Origin: Volvariella volvacea V23
Lineage: Eukaryota; Basidiomycota; Agaricomycetes; Agaricales; Pluteaceae
Direction: 5' to 3'
Assembly: GCA_000349905.1 (NCBI GenBank)
Contig: KB722762.1
Span: forward strand, 10,225 to 74,224
DNA: 64,000 bases
Below the pieces are notes generated by a model, which was not told where the DNA came from, did no database searches, and worked only from the letters and a program-made list of their open reading frames with translations. The position numbers and the translations under genes are program-made. Positions 33,476 through 46,200 of the stretch are shown piece after piece (the stretch's first letter is position 1; every line of letters starts with the position of its first letter).

Positions 33476-34144
33476 ATGCGTTTCCTCATCCTTGGAGCAA
33501 CAGGCCCGACAGGCATCCAATTAATCCATCGCGCACTCGAAACTCATCCATCGTGTACCATCGTGCTTTATGTTCGGTCTCCCCAGAACCTCCCTGAAGA
33601 CCTCGCAACCCATTCTGCTATTACTATCATCAAGGGCGAGCTAAGTGACCGTAGCTCCCTCGCCGACGCTATGAAGGGCGTCGATGTGGTCCTTTCCGCG
33701 CTTGGCCCGAAAGTGATGAGCGGGCCATTCTACTCCTCCGGCACGCCTCTTGCTAAAGCATACGGCACAATCATCGAAGTCATGCAAGAACAGCATGTGA
33801 AGAGGCTCATACTCCTGGGTACAGCGTCCATTGTCGACCCCCACGACAGATTCAGTCTCGCATTCTCCATCCTAGTTGGTGGTGTAGCGACCCTGGCTAG
33901 GAATGCGTACAACGACGTCGTCGCTATCGGAGAAACAGTCCGTAATCACGGCTCTGATATAGATTGGACTATTGTCCGTGTTCCTTTTTTGACGAACGCG
34001 GAGACGACAGATGTCATCGCTGGATATGTTGGGGATGGAAGGACGAATATATGCTTGTCCAGGAAGGGCTTTGCGGCCTTCGTGCTGGACGAAGTGAGGG
34101 ACAGACAATGGATCAAGCAAGCACCACTCGTCTGCTCTGCGTGA
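33476..34144 (+). CDS. NAD(P)-binding Rossmann-fold protein, atypical SDR (NmrA/BLVRB-like)
   Basis: Single exon, 222 residues. The N-terminus MRFLILGATGPTGIQLI carries the GxTGxxG dinucleotide motif of atypical short-chain dehydrogenases; GELSDRSSLADAMKGVDVVL and HVKRLILLGTASI fit the next strands. The classic YxxxK pair is not obvious; DIDWTIVRVPFLTN matches the DWTIVRP-type substrate-side motif of NAD(P)H-binding family members. Likely a reductase or redox sensor of unknown substrate. An intronless gene among intron-rich neighbours is notable but also true for LIP2. Confidence 0.85.
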   Translation: MRFLILGATGPTGIQLIHRALETHPSCTIVLYVRSPQNLPEDLATHSAITIIKGELSDRSSLADAMKGVDVVLSALGPKVMSGPFYSSGTPLAKAYGTIIEVMQEQHVKRLILLGTASIVDPHDRFSLAFSILVGGVATLARNAYNDVVAIGETVRNHGSDIDWTIVRVPFLTNAETTDVIAGYVGDGRTNICLSRKGFAAFVLDEVRDRQWIKQAPLVCSA

Positions 34145-34656
34145 TTTCGTGAATGGTCTCTTTGATGTTCTAGTACATTCTGTCTCATAGACTTATAATT
34201 TAGGCATACAATGTGCTCGTATCGTGTCCGTGCCAAGCCTGGGGGAGCCAGGGCGGAAAGGACGAGTGGTATCAGACATCTTATCTCCTACATTTTTATC
34301 TTGGCGCCATCCCGCCTCATTGTTGTTACGGCCGTGGGTTCAGGTCATGCCGACATGGTCTGCGGTTGACACTATGGCACACGATCAGAAAAAACTTAAA
34401 TTGAAGCCTTTTGTTCGAGCGCTGGACTACCATGTCCACCTCACAAACTTTGAGCTTACACAAGAGTATCGAGCCTTACGACGGACAAGTGCACGCTGGG
34501 GTTATAAGTCCCTCAGGACCTTAGGACAGAAGAGTGAAAAGCACTACGCATGTTATCCACCCACTTCAGTTTGCAGGCGCTCAGGTCAAGTTTTTTCTAT
34601 CCAATTTGGTCATAAGCAGATTTCATGCAAGGTATATTTTGTGCTATCCTATATTT
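34145..34656. other. Convergent 3' spacer
   Basis: Between the Rossmann protein stop and the end of the F-box-like gene. Open frames near 34224-34736 on the plus strand are antisense to the last exons of the F-box-like gene. Confidence 0.5.
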
Positions 34657-36511
34657 TTAAATACTTTCTTGAGACGACCCAGCGTGCAGTGCATTACCCA
34701 TGGATGGTGCACACAGATGCTACAGGTTCACATTAGCAACGTATTCGCAAGAATGTGTGCATCTTACATTGTACTCATATGCATGGCTGTGGTCCTCTTG
34801 ATGTGGGCAGTTATAGCCGTACCTGCATCAAAATTTCCAGGCGTCCAGATTCAGGATCAAACCAAGACAACGTACCAGCAACTTCGTGCAAGTAGTTGGC
34901 CAGCTAAATGGGACAATTGAAGTTAGTTTGACAGATCTCGCACCAAACAGGAGGATCTACCTTGTTGTTTGCGCCACACCCACCAACCAATCAACGTGTT
35001 GTGAATAAAGGACGAAAGACATGCAACGCAGAACCATTGATTTGCCCTCCAGTTTTCATAGGCTCCGCCTCTGCAATTGAACATCTCTCGTATTATGGTG
35101 GTTAGGTTTTCCCTAAAGAATACTTTTGGGAGATCCTCCTCGGCCTTGTTTGTGTGTAGCTTTCCAGGGATTAGGGTCGATAGATTTAGCAAGATATATC
35201 CTCTCATAAAATCCCAATCTAGAAAGGTGGGTTTGGGTTGAAATTACTTGTCTTATGCGGCTCAAACGTTGACCTACTAGTTTCATTCCATAACTTTGCA
35301 GCATGTTTTTCTCCAGGATATGATTCCTCTATCGAGTTACAGTGCTCACCTGGGTTGCAAAAAACCTAATCAAAGAGAGATGGATTGCAGGAGCTCATCC
35401 TAGGACTCACACGTGTCATGCCAGCCATTTACAGCGTCTAGTATGGCCCACGGCAGCTCCTGCGGGATATAGGGGTCCTGGTCCCTTCTCCGTTCCCGAA
35501 GGACGTCCTCGATAGGATTCCCTAGGAATCCGTCCCAGGGTCCACGGGCAGGCCATCCGATGTAGTCATCCAGGACCTCGAGTCGTGATCGACACTGAAG
35601 ATAATTCCCTAGAATGAACTTTGGCCCAGCAAACAGGAAGACGCCCTCAATTCCAACTGCATAAAAAGAAAAGTAAAGGGGGTTGATTAGTTCATTCTGG
35701 CGCGGAGACGCACTACTAGAGCGGGAGATAGACGGACAGCATCGTGTCATCTGGTGGTGTTGTTCATCAACAGCCAAGGCCCAGAGTGCGAGTTTGCATA
35801 GAAAAGCCTTGGCTTGCCGGATCTCGTCTACCTCCCTTGAGGTATAATTCAGCAGAATCTCCTTTTGTTTCAGGACATGCTGGCTGAGCTCCGTGGTGGT
35901 GTCTAATCGAGGATGAGACCAAAAATAACGACCCTCCACCTTCATTTTACTTTCACTGTGCAGCCCGTATAGGAGCGAGATCAGCATTATTCTATACATT
36001 GCACGTTTGAACCGCCGGGATTCCACACTCGTCAATCGACTCATTTTGGAGGTTCTATCTTTCATCCTGGAATAAGTAGAGGCAGAATGGTAAGGGGGTG
36101 ACGTCGACACATCATAGAGCGCTTATACCTCCAGCTGTACAAGTCCTCCAACTTGTCAATGACTTCGGCATTGCGTGCAAGGATTCCGGCTTCTACCATC
36201 GTAATGTCATGATGTAGAACTTCATCTTCGCCTTGTAAGTCATTGACGTCGCAGTTCATCAGCCCCCGCGCTTCCGACCGAGCCGCTCGTAGCGCCTGCG
36301 GTAGGACGGAACCAAATTGATTGCGGGCGACGGCGTGAAGGATGCTGTGGTGTCGGGACTCGAAAATCTGGTAGACGTATCCATTGGCTAGGACAAACGC
36401 AAAAAGGGACCGAAGGTCTGGAAGAAATGTAACTAATCGATCTATAATATCACTGTTCAATGGAAACCCAGCCTCTGCACCACTGGGGGTATTTTGCGTC
36501 CCAATTGCCAT
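34657..36511 (-). CDS. F-box-like protein with Cys-rich C-terminus, paralog 1
   Basis: 477 residues in eight exons: 36511-36129, 36066-35738, 35656-35411, 35349-35278, 35218-34961, 34903-34876, 34822-34768, 34719-34657. Residues ~18-45 form an F-box-like segment (GFPLNSDIIDRLVTFLPDL, then SLFAFVLANGYVYQIFESR). A shared family core follows: QALRAARSEARG, KDRTSKMSRLTSVESRRFKR, GVFLFAGPKFILGNY, KLWNETNWDFMRGYI. The C-terminal end is rich in Cys/His: MFNCRGGAYENW, WFCVACLSSF, SCWYGYNCPHQEDHSHAYEY, NHLCAP, suggesting metal binding. Intron positions equal those of the neighbouring paralog. Likely an SCF adaptor; target unknown. Confidence 0.72.
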
Positions 36512-36940
36512 ATAAAATGTTGTGTGTGCGAGGGATTTGCCCGAATTTCAACGTAAGGTGGACAGGTCGGCGCGGGATCGAGTACAGAGTTGACAATGGG
36601 ATCGAATCGAGGTGGCAAATTGCGGAGATACATATAAAATGATAAATAATTTTCTTGGTGATAAGAAATGTTACAAGACAGGCTGGATTGCTGCTGTCAC
36701 AGCCTCGCGATTGGGATGCGATAGGATCAAGGACCGTTGTTCTATGATAATCAGTCCATTCATAATTGTATGCAATTCACGCTGTCACCTTTAATTGTCA
36801 TCGATCTTACAAGTTACATTCTCCTATCTATTAGAAGGGTCATATGGTTGGAAAAGCACCAACCAGCCGGAGGAGAATGAAAAGAGAATCTAATTCACCC
36901 ATCCTCTTGGTGTCCGCGAAATGTGATCTCGGCTAAGATG
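36512..36940. other. Spacer between tandem paralogs
   Basis: 429 bp; promoter of paralog 1 and 3' flank of paralog 2. No gene or clear site. Confidence 0.45.
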
Positions 36941-38553
36941 TCATCGACGCAGGGATAGTTGCGGCACGCCGTATGGTTTGCACAGATGCTATAAATGTAA
37001 AAAACCAGATAATGAGTTGCGTCATTAGCAATGGAGGAACACGCGACAACGCGACATACATTAAATTGCTGGGCGTGCGCCAGGCCCCCAGGGCCTACTT
37101 GTAGTGGGCAATCATGTCCGTCACTATTACCAAGGTTAGAACACTGGCCGAGGTTCGGTGGGGAAAGGGGAAGCTGTGATACACACCGGCAATTACTCGT
37201 AATCCTTGCCCCTTCTGCGCCGATGTCATAATCCATCAGATGAGGTAGGGACTAGGAAGGGACAAACCAACTGACCTCGGCGTTTACGTGCTAACCACCA
37301 CGCCGGGATGGTGTCAGTAAAGAAGTCACCCAAACAATCAAAGCAGACCCATTTCTGCTTGTTCCAGCCTTGATACTCATTCCCTCTGCATTCAAGCATC
37401 TCTGTCATCAGCTCCAAGAAGTCCATGCTGCGTAGAGTTTTCGAAAGACCGATCTCCGTCTGGTTTTCCGATAGTTTTCCTGGGATATAATAAGGCAATT
37501 CCATATAGATATAGCCTCTAATGTAATCCCAATCTATAGCAGCAGGGTCAGCACGAAATTGTAAACGTGGCAGATAAAAAAAGTACTTGTTTCGTTCCAT
37601 AAATTGACACCGCGTTTCATACCTGGGAATAGCTCGAATTCCGACTTGCAATGCGAGCCTGGTCCCCAAAGGCAGGCACTTCGTGAGATGCATTACCCCT
37701 GGCAGCCAGGATGAACTTACATTCATCTGTATCTCCGTTAATGTGATCGAGGAGCGCCCTAATCGCGACCCCAGGAGGAGGTTGATGGTAGTCACCACGT
37801 TCCTTCAAGATCTCATGGACCGGCCGGAGCAGAAAACCTTCATAGGCAACGGCATCACCCAAAAATTGTTGCAAATCTGAAAACCCATTGCCACCCTCTT
37901 CATAACAACGTAAGATGAATTCTGGGCCTGCGAATAGCCACAGCCCGTCAAAGTCATCTGAGATAGAAGTGTAATCAGTGGTGTGATTGAAAGTAGCATT
38001 ATGACAAACCGACAGGAGTCCAAGGCACCAACTGCGCTACCCTCGATGTGAATGATCCACCTGCCAATGGTCTTCAAGAAGTTGGCGACCCGTTCAATTT
38101 GAATCAATTCCTGGGAAGAAAATTGATTGAGAAGGGTCCTTTGACCATCTCCGGAAACATGAGACGAGCTCCGGTCAACACTCGTGGTGAATTCAGGAGT
38201 TGCACTCATCCCAAAGACCAATGACACGAGCATGATTCTATATAATGCACGTTGGAATCGCAAAGATTCCGCAGCCGAGAGCTGGGTGGTTTTTGAAGTC
38301 CTATCCTTGTGCCTGATTTGGTCAATAACTCTGCTTGCTAGGTGAGCGGATTTGCACACCTGTAACTGAACAGATCCTCCCATGCACCCACAAGTCTTGC
38401 ATTACGAGCAAGGATTCCCTGCTCATAAGTTGACGGGGGCACGGTGGGTATATTTGCTTCATCTGGAAGCTTGTCGATGTTTGGGCACGCTTCGGCTCGT
38501 GCCAGTCGTAAAGCCTGTACGAAGACTGGCGCTAGTTCTTGGTTGGGTGTCAT
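36941..38553 (-). CDS. F-box-like paralog 2, N-terminally truncated
   Basis: Tandem copy of the preceding family member. Exons 38553-38360, 38312-38014, 37957-37721, 37622-37587, 37533-37276, 37214-37187, 37123-37060, 36988-36941 give 387 residues from the first in-frame ATG. Core motifs are kept: VQALRLARAEA, KDRTSKTTQLSAAESLRFQR, GLWLFAGPEFILRCY, NLWNETNWDYIRGYIY, MLECRGNEYQGW, WVCFDCLGDF, SNCRDGHDC, AHAQQFNHLC. Two exons (258 nt and 28 nt) have the same length as in paralog 1. Upstream, the F-box core is missing: a different frame still reads SPLTPDIS and LVWEYFQAH, like the flanks of the paralog 1 F-box, so an internal deletion with a frameshift is likely. It could be a shortened functional gene or an early pseudogene. 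Confidence 0.6.
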
Positions 38554-39672
38554 TTGTGGAGTATGGGCAGAGGCACGGTGATGAGGTCGTAATATGTGCT
38601 TGGAAGTACTCCCAGACAAGGGATATGTCGGGCGTTAGAGGGGAGGTATAATCTATGAAGCCTTGAGCCCAGGTATAGCTGATGAAGCCCATCAGGGGTG
38701 AGTTACTCGCTATTTCGACGTATACCCCAGTCCCCTACGGCAAGGATTGTGGCGATGTGCGAGTATATACATCTCACGCTGCTGCACAGATGGGTCAGCG
38801 ACACATGTCAACTGGGTGCCACTAGCCCGAATAACGGGAGGATGCAGCGGTGATCCTGCACGCAGGGATACAGGCTGAATTCACTAGCTAGATTCAATGG
38901 CCGCAGTCCTCCTGGTGTGGACTAAAAGCTGTGGGACTTTGAAGCAGCCGAACATCAAAATTCCTCGCACTGACCTACTGCAGCTGTCGCTCTAGTTACT
39001 CAGCACTTACTGCACACTACCCCTCAATAGAATATTGGAATGAGGGTGGCTCATACTGCCAAGTCAACAAGTGGCAGAGAAAGAAGCACATCAAGGCCAT
39101 CTTGGGCGTGACGCCCATTTGGTGTCCATGATGATGTGGAACTCGGCCACTTCGGCAACGGCTGTGGCTTGGAGGCCTACAGCTGGTGAAAGTGGCAGCT
39201 CCTCTATGGGTTCAGCCGGCCAGCAAGGACTGCTCGACAAAGTGGCAATGTGATAATTGGCTCGTGTACAGAAAATAAGCAGAATGACAAAAGATGCTGC
39301 GGAACAACGCCCAGGTTGATCACAAGAGGCAACGTTGATGGATTGAGGCAGGGCAGTGCGCTTGGGTGTTGTTGTTTTGTCTCGTGGAGACTGTTGTCGC
39401 CGACTCAAAAAACGTCCCTCACAAGCATCACAAGCGTCGACAGCGACCCGGATATCCACCCTTTCTCCTAAGTAGCGATAGAGGCGGACGATATACACTC
39501 TTTCACTCCACTTTCACCAGCACCTTGAGTGAAATTGTAGTGACCCATTACCGCAGGTATGTTGTTCTTTGTCTTGTCCATCTGCACAGCACTACTGCCT
39601 TACTAACGCCAAGTAACTTCTCTTGTCCATAACTTCCCCTCTCCTGCACTTTCGCAGGCGGTCCTTTCTTTA
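38554..39672. other. Divergent spacer; remnants of F-box start of paralog 2 and ADAM promoter
   Basis: The first ~140 bp (38554-38695) contain degraded coding sequence of paralog 2. The rest is promoter of the ADAM gene, ending in a pyrimidine-rich tract near 39610-39672. No other gene supported. Confidence 0.45.
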
Positions 39673-42600
39673 ATGCACTCCTTCAACCGCATCCTTGCGC
39701 TGGCCGTTGTGTTCCTGGTCTCATGGACACAAATTGTACATGGTGAGCTCAGCCTACCCCTTTATAGCGGCAATCATTACTATGTCGCCCCACAGCTCAT
39801 AGTGCTCCTGCACGTCCGCTCAAGCGTCTTGCACAACCAACGATACACGCTCTAGAGATCTTGCCACGAGTGGAATCCATTCACCGCATCCACAAACGAG
39901 TGCCCAGCACTCACCCCAAGATACTACTACACGACGATTCATTCCGCTTGATTATCTCTGCTTTCGACCAGAAGTTTTATCTCCACCTACGCCCTAATGA
40001 CGAACTGATTCATCCTGCCGCACGAGTTAGCTATTACTCAACGACTCCCGATGGTCGCTCCGTTGTCACACACTCCGAACCCTTGTTACGCGAATCGATT
40101 AAGGCTTACTGGGGCGAAGTCATAGAAGAATACCACTCCCCAAATCGGATGCGGGAGGATGCTGCCAGAGTTGTTCCCCAACCTCATCCTGCTGTCCTCG
40201 GATGGGCACGCATCATGGTACATCACCAGGGGGATATGGATCTCGGCATGGCACCAGAATTCGAAGGGGCCTTCTCAGTTGCGGGAGACGTATATCACAT
40301 CATGACCAAGGACAACTACTTACGCAATAAAGATCCTTTGGATCCCGACCTCTCTTACTCATTGGACGATACTATCGATGGAGGATCTTCACTTGTGATC
40401 TGGAGAGAATCTGATGTTATGTCGGCGGCTGAGGAATACACCGCTCGGACTGGACGCATGTTGGATCAGCCACCGCCGGCAGCCGCTCATGCATGTGGAC
40501 ATGACCGCCTTCCCTACAATACGGATCCTGAACTCAATAGCGCCCTTCAAAAACCTATTATACCCCAACCCTGGTACAACCCTTTCAGTGCATTTGAGAA
40601 CTCGTCCCTCGTCAGGAGACAAGATGCTGTCGGTGATGGTATGGGCACGAAGTGAGTTATAACATCTGCCCAGTCATGAAGTGTGATTATTGAAGTTACA
40701 TAGCTTCCTTGAAGATATTGGATCAACAGATGGCTGCCCCAAGTCACAGAAAGTGGTAGGTCGCTTGGCTGACTTACCTGCTGATTTGTCATTCATTTCA
40801 ATTCAGTTGTTCATGGGCGTAGCGGCAGATTGCACTTACGTCCAGCGATATGGGTCTCAGGAGAATGCAACTAGACAAATCCTGACTGCCTGGAATTCTG
40901 CCAGCACCTTATACAAGGTCAGTGACACGTCGCCAGGGTATCTAGGCTTTCACTGATTCCGGATTCAGACCAATTTTAATGTCAGCCTTGGAATTGTCGA
41001 ACTTCAAGTGCAGCAAGCAGCGTTAGTACCTCTTAATTTCCTTACCTTCGATACAGTGTTTAATCCACAAACCGCAGTTGTCCTTCCTCACCCCCATCCG
41101 ACTTCCCATGGAACGTGGACTGCCCAGGCACAGAATTAGATGCGCGATTGTCACTCTTCTCCAGGTGGCGTGGCGATAAAGGTGATGATAGCATTGGACT
41201 GTGGCACCTAATGAGTGGTTGCCCTACCGGGTCAGAGGTTGGAATTGCCTGGCTAGCCACCCTGTGCGTGTCCCTCAAGCGCTTATTTGGAGCGCTTTCC
41301 CTGATTCATTGGTCAATCCACATAGATGCCAGCAAAGGACGACAGGTAGTGCACCCAACTTTGTGTCCGGTACTGCAGTATCAACTGCCGGCCGCACAGA
41401 ATGGCAAGTAATCGCCCACGAGATCGGCCATAACTTTGGTGCAATTGTAAGTGACGCAATTTCCCCTTCCTTCCCATTAACTAACATTGCTTACTAGCAT
41501 GATGTAAGTTGAAGAGGGCGTCGTAAAAAATTAAATGTTGACTGATCTATCTCAGTGCACAGATGGTTGTACCCTTCAATCGTCATGCTGCCCGCGTTCG
41601 ACCACTACTTGCAGTGCTGGCGCAGAATTTATTATGAGTCCAGTAGCCCAGCCGGGTGAAAAGGTCTTCTCGCCATGCACAATTGGCAACATTTGTGAGC
41701 CGTATTTTACTAATCCGGCTAGCGCTATCTCACACCCCCTTTCAGGCTCGCTGATGGCTGGTGGTGCTGGAGGAAAGGTCGACACCTCATGCCTTGCAGA
41801 CCCTGGTCCAAATCTCCCAACTCTTGGTCTTGGAATGTGTGGCAATGGTATTGTTGAAGCGGACGAAGACTGCGACCCAGGAAAGGGCATCGAATCCCCT
41901 TGTTGTAACTCGGCAACATGCAAATTCAACACTGGTGCCGTTTGTGATCCGCAAAGCAGCCCATGCTGTACCGACCAATGTACATTCGCCCCTCCCACCC
42001 AGATGTGTCGCCCATCCATCGATTCCCGATGCGATACAGCCGAGATGTGCACAGGAAATTCTTCGAGTTGCCCTCGTGATGTCACTGCTCCCAATGGTAA
42101 TTCAAACTCCATGATTGATACACTTAGAAAACCACTTACAACTTATATAGGACAAAGTTGTGGGGATGGAGATCTCCGATGCGCGAGTGGCCAATGCACA
42201 TCGATTGCTCGTGAGTCTTCCCTTCTACCTCTCCTATACCGGACTTGGTTCTGATGACGAATAGAACAATGTCGAACTGTTGGTGCTTCAATGGGTCTTC
42301 AAGATGCTTGTCCCAACCGTGGTGATAATACCTGTCAAGTGTCTTGCCAGGACCCCACGCGGTCCAACGCATGCGTAGTGTTGACATCCCTCCTAATCGA
42401 TGGATCACCATGTGGTAAGTGCTTTATTTAAAACTCTGGTTCCGTCTGAGGGAAAACTCACCTTTAATTCCCTCTCTCTAAACGCCATACAGGGTTTGGT
42501 GGCACTTGTATCGCTGGCAAATGTGAATCCGCGGGCTTCTTGGACACAGCGAAGGTTCGTTGGGCACCCCGATCTGACACGCTTCTCCTAGGAGTTTATA

Positions 42601-43237
42601 TGTTGATTTGCTCCGCTATTTTAGGCCTGGTATACTCAAAACCTCCAGATTGCTATTCCTGTAACGATCGTTGCCGGATTGGTTGCTCTACTCATACTCT
42701 GGGCGTTGATTTCAAGTAATTTGAACTCTATACAATTATGATCTCGTAGCTCGACTGACGGGTGTTTGTTTCTAACAGGCTTGAGACGCTGCTGCACCAG
42801 CAGCAGACCAAAAGCAAGAAGCATTCCAGACCCCACGCTTAGACCAATGAGTCTTCGACCACCACAACAGAACGCCCCGCGAAGTTACGAAAGGCCATCA
42901 GGTATTCTAACCCCAGGCCTTCCATCCGTGCTGCAGCAAGGAACAAGGTAATTTCCCTTACTTCTTTGCCTTGGATCCACCCATTCCCTTCTTCTTTGGG
43001 CTCCCGTCCTATGCTCCGTGCTATCCTCTACTTCATGTACTTCTGCTTCTTTCACACCACGCTGTTGATTTTAGCCTTGGATTCACCGAGCGCTAACATC
43101 TTTACCTGACCAGTGCTTCTTATACTAGGTTGGGCGATTACTCACATTCGCGATCTGTGGGAAGTCAAGACTGGAACTCAAATGCTCGGACGAACTGGGT
43201 AGATGAAGCTCCATACAACGGTCCCAGGCGACAGTAG
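39673..43237 (+). CDS. ADAM-type membrane metalloprotease
   Basis: Zinc-dependent ectodomain-shedding-type protease, 878 residues, 15 exons: 39673-39742, 39796-40651, 40704-40755, 40807-40917, 40969-41021, 41078-41263, 41326-41446, 41498-41503, 41556-42096, 42151-42210, 42265-42414, 42493-42554, 42625-42715, 42779-42947, 43129-43237. Signal peptide [18 protein letters not shown]; a prodomain follows; the reprolysin domain starts near [13 protein letters not shown]. The zinc site is [13 protein letters not shown], in which the third His and following Asp come from a 6-nt exon (41498-41503). The disintegrin part reads [16 protein letters not shown] with many cysteines, then a Cys-rich region ([13 protein letters not shown]). 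One transmembrane helix ([20 protein letters not shown]) is followed by a ~90-residue proline-rich cytoplasmic tail. All phases fit. Fungal ADAMs are known in filamentous species; substrates are mostly unknown. Confidence 0.92.
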
Positions 43238-46200
43238 TCTCGGCACCCGATAGGCCCCCCCCGTTCTTCCTACCTCAATGTCTTAACCCTCATCAGCTGT
43301 CGGTTGCTTCCTAATATGTACTTACATCTGCTCTTCGTTGATCTCACTATCATTGGGTACCATGTCACTGCGATTATTCCCATCTATTTGCATTCGCTCG
43401 CTTACCTCGCCTCGGATTGCTAGGATTGAGATCGGATAATATTCTATTTTCTCGCGTACAGTTCCCAGAGTTTAAGTAGCTTCGTTAGTCTCGTGCTTGA
43501 CCCATCACCACACCCCCCCCTAAATATGTATGCGGACAATTTGCCTTTCTTCTACCCTGTGCCCAGCACTATAGATACTCGCTGCGTCCATAACGGACGT
43601 GTCTTGGTTCCTGCGACTCGGGGTGCTGCCATGATCGCGTTCAGCGGCGGTAAATCCGTGTTTATGTCATTCCAGGATGGGGATCCGCCCAGCAGCTGAC
43701 ACCCATCTGATGCTGATGACCATTGGGCAGGAACTGTTGGTATTTATAGGTTCCTGCAAGGTGAGATCGATATACTTATGCCAAGCCGCAAGGGCGATAT
43801 TTTTGATGGTATGGGTGACATCGATGTGTCCAGAAGGGGACTTGCAGGGCTATGACGCTACCAGCGATATCAATCCATGTTGATGTGAAGTCGGGCGGCG
43901 GATGACGAACACATTTACCGTAGTAAGCCATAAAGGCATGTATACTTACCAACGGCGTAACGAAGATACCCCATTTTGTACAGCACTCAGTATGGAGGGG
44001 ATCTTGATCACGCAAGGCGACTTATCGTGGTGTTTGATGGGTAGCATCGAAGATGCTTATATTGGTATGCAGTGCATCATAGAATTCCAAGGAATACCGG
44101 GCTTCGCGATGGTTCTCCTGATACACATCGTACAGGTTAGTCTGTAGTGCGCTATCGGCGGCAGCGCTAGTGCCATCAAACCCACCAGCCCTCGATTGCT
44201 GTTCAAGTTACTGATAATTGTCTATCAGTGGGTCTGGGGTACGGCAAGCGATCAACTGGGAGGTGGACGTGCAGGGTAGACGTGGCAGTCGCTTTTAGTA
44301 TCGGCTGTGTCTGGCAAAAGCATAAAAGCAGGGCAGGGGTAGGTTAAATGGGAGGGGTCAAACACGGGAGAATTAGAAGCCTCCGACAATTATACGCCAT
44401 ACTCGGGTCGAGTGCGGTATGAAAGCTGTGAGGGTTGTGGTCACTCTTCCCCTTTCCCCACTGGTCATGAGAACTTTTTTGGATGTGAAATTGGAGGCCA
44501 GGTGCACTCAGGCTAGAAGTGAACATAAGGGTCCCCGATGATGAGGAATGCAAGGACTTCTCATACCCTTTGGGAACGGAGGAAATACTTCCCATATAGG
44601 TTCGGCCTTCCTCATTCTTCGAGTCTCCGTCTTATCTACAGCACGGCTTCGGTGACTGTACATACTACATTGTATACTGCATCCGTGCATATGGACTAAA
44701 GTGCATGTGGTGGGCATCCACCTTTCCCGGCACATGGACTAAATTACTCGCATGGCTTAGCTTGTACTGTGCCTGATGTCATTTGGCCCGATACATTTCA
44801 GCCAAACGTTCTTGACATGAGACCCAGAAGTCAGGCGCTTCGTTGGCAATTTCGAGTTAGCACAATGCTTCGTGCGGTGTGTGCTCTGATTGATCGGTGA
44901 TTGGGGTCCGATTAAGGGGACTAAGCCAAAAGCAACGCAGGTGCTTGGGGAGATTAAGGTTGTCCAAAGTATTTCGTCCCCTTGTCAGCCTAGTCCCTGT
45001 TCTGATGGATGATGAAGGTTACCAAAATGACCATATGTGCCAGGACGTCAACGCGCGTTGACCTGACACGGGGTCGGGTTCGATGACAGCGTTATTCTTA
45101 CAGATGAGGTGTTTTAGTGGGTGGCACCTGCAGGGTTAGCGTAGTTGAGAGCGGTTCGGTGTTGGTGTCATATGTGATTTGGGAAGTCCCAAAGAGAAGC
45201 TGTATGAATCGACCCTGCCCAGCTGGCACCTTGACGGGCAGTCTGAGCCAGACACCATTGTCCACAATGATCGAGGGTCACCTCGGTCTTCAGTGAAAGT
45301 TGTGAAGCATCAGGGGATGGACACTTGGGAGCGAGAAAAGACGAGGCGGTGGCAAGTAGGCAGGGAACTATACCTGGAGCCATTCGATGGCCGACGGTTC
45401 AATGGATCCTGTAGGCGCTGATCATTTCCCAAGAGACACAAAAACATGGAGTTCGCCGCGGCTGGCCAAGACGGGCCAGAAGCGCATGAGCCACAGCCAT
45501 GCTGATGATAATGGTGCGAAGTACCGTGTCAGTTCCAAAAGTGTGCCAGACAATCAAGGCATGAATCTATATCCTTCCGGCATGTAAAATCCAAGAAGCT
45601 TGATTCTTGGAGACTTCTATATAGGCACTCCACCGCCACAAGATCATGCAGAAACAGTTCTTCTTTTGCCCGTATCTCCATATCTTTCGGAATACAAAGG
45701 CAAGGCTTCAATCGCTGTCACAAACCTAGGATGTATTATATCCCGTAATTGGAAATCCTTGTGACTGGACCATCCGGTGCATTGTCGTCGTAATTATTGA
45801 TATCCGAAAGCCCCGTCCTGGGGCCTCTCCATCGCCAATAGGCAAGTGTGTCGCAAAAAAGGGGGAACAGGGCGTATCAATTGCATCATCCTTGGCTGGA
45901 GCGCTAGCGGGATCGTCCGTTGAACCCATTCGGAGGATGCTGCGAATGCGACATGGTCATGGCAACCTTCTGGCGAAAATTAGAATTGAAATTGCAAAAT
46001 GCATCCTTACCTCGATGGATTAGCGGAGACAGAGAAGGCGCCAAGTTTCTCCAACCGGGAATAGTTTCCCTCCCAAGCCACTGTGCACATATGCATGTTT
46101 TTGACAATCAAATTCAAGTCCGACCACGACAGTTTGATATCCGATGCCAATTGAGGTGAATTACTTCCTGGAGAGGACTCCTCGGTGCGCTCGATCGTTC

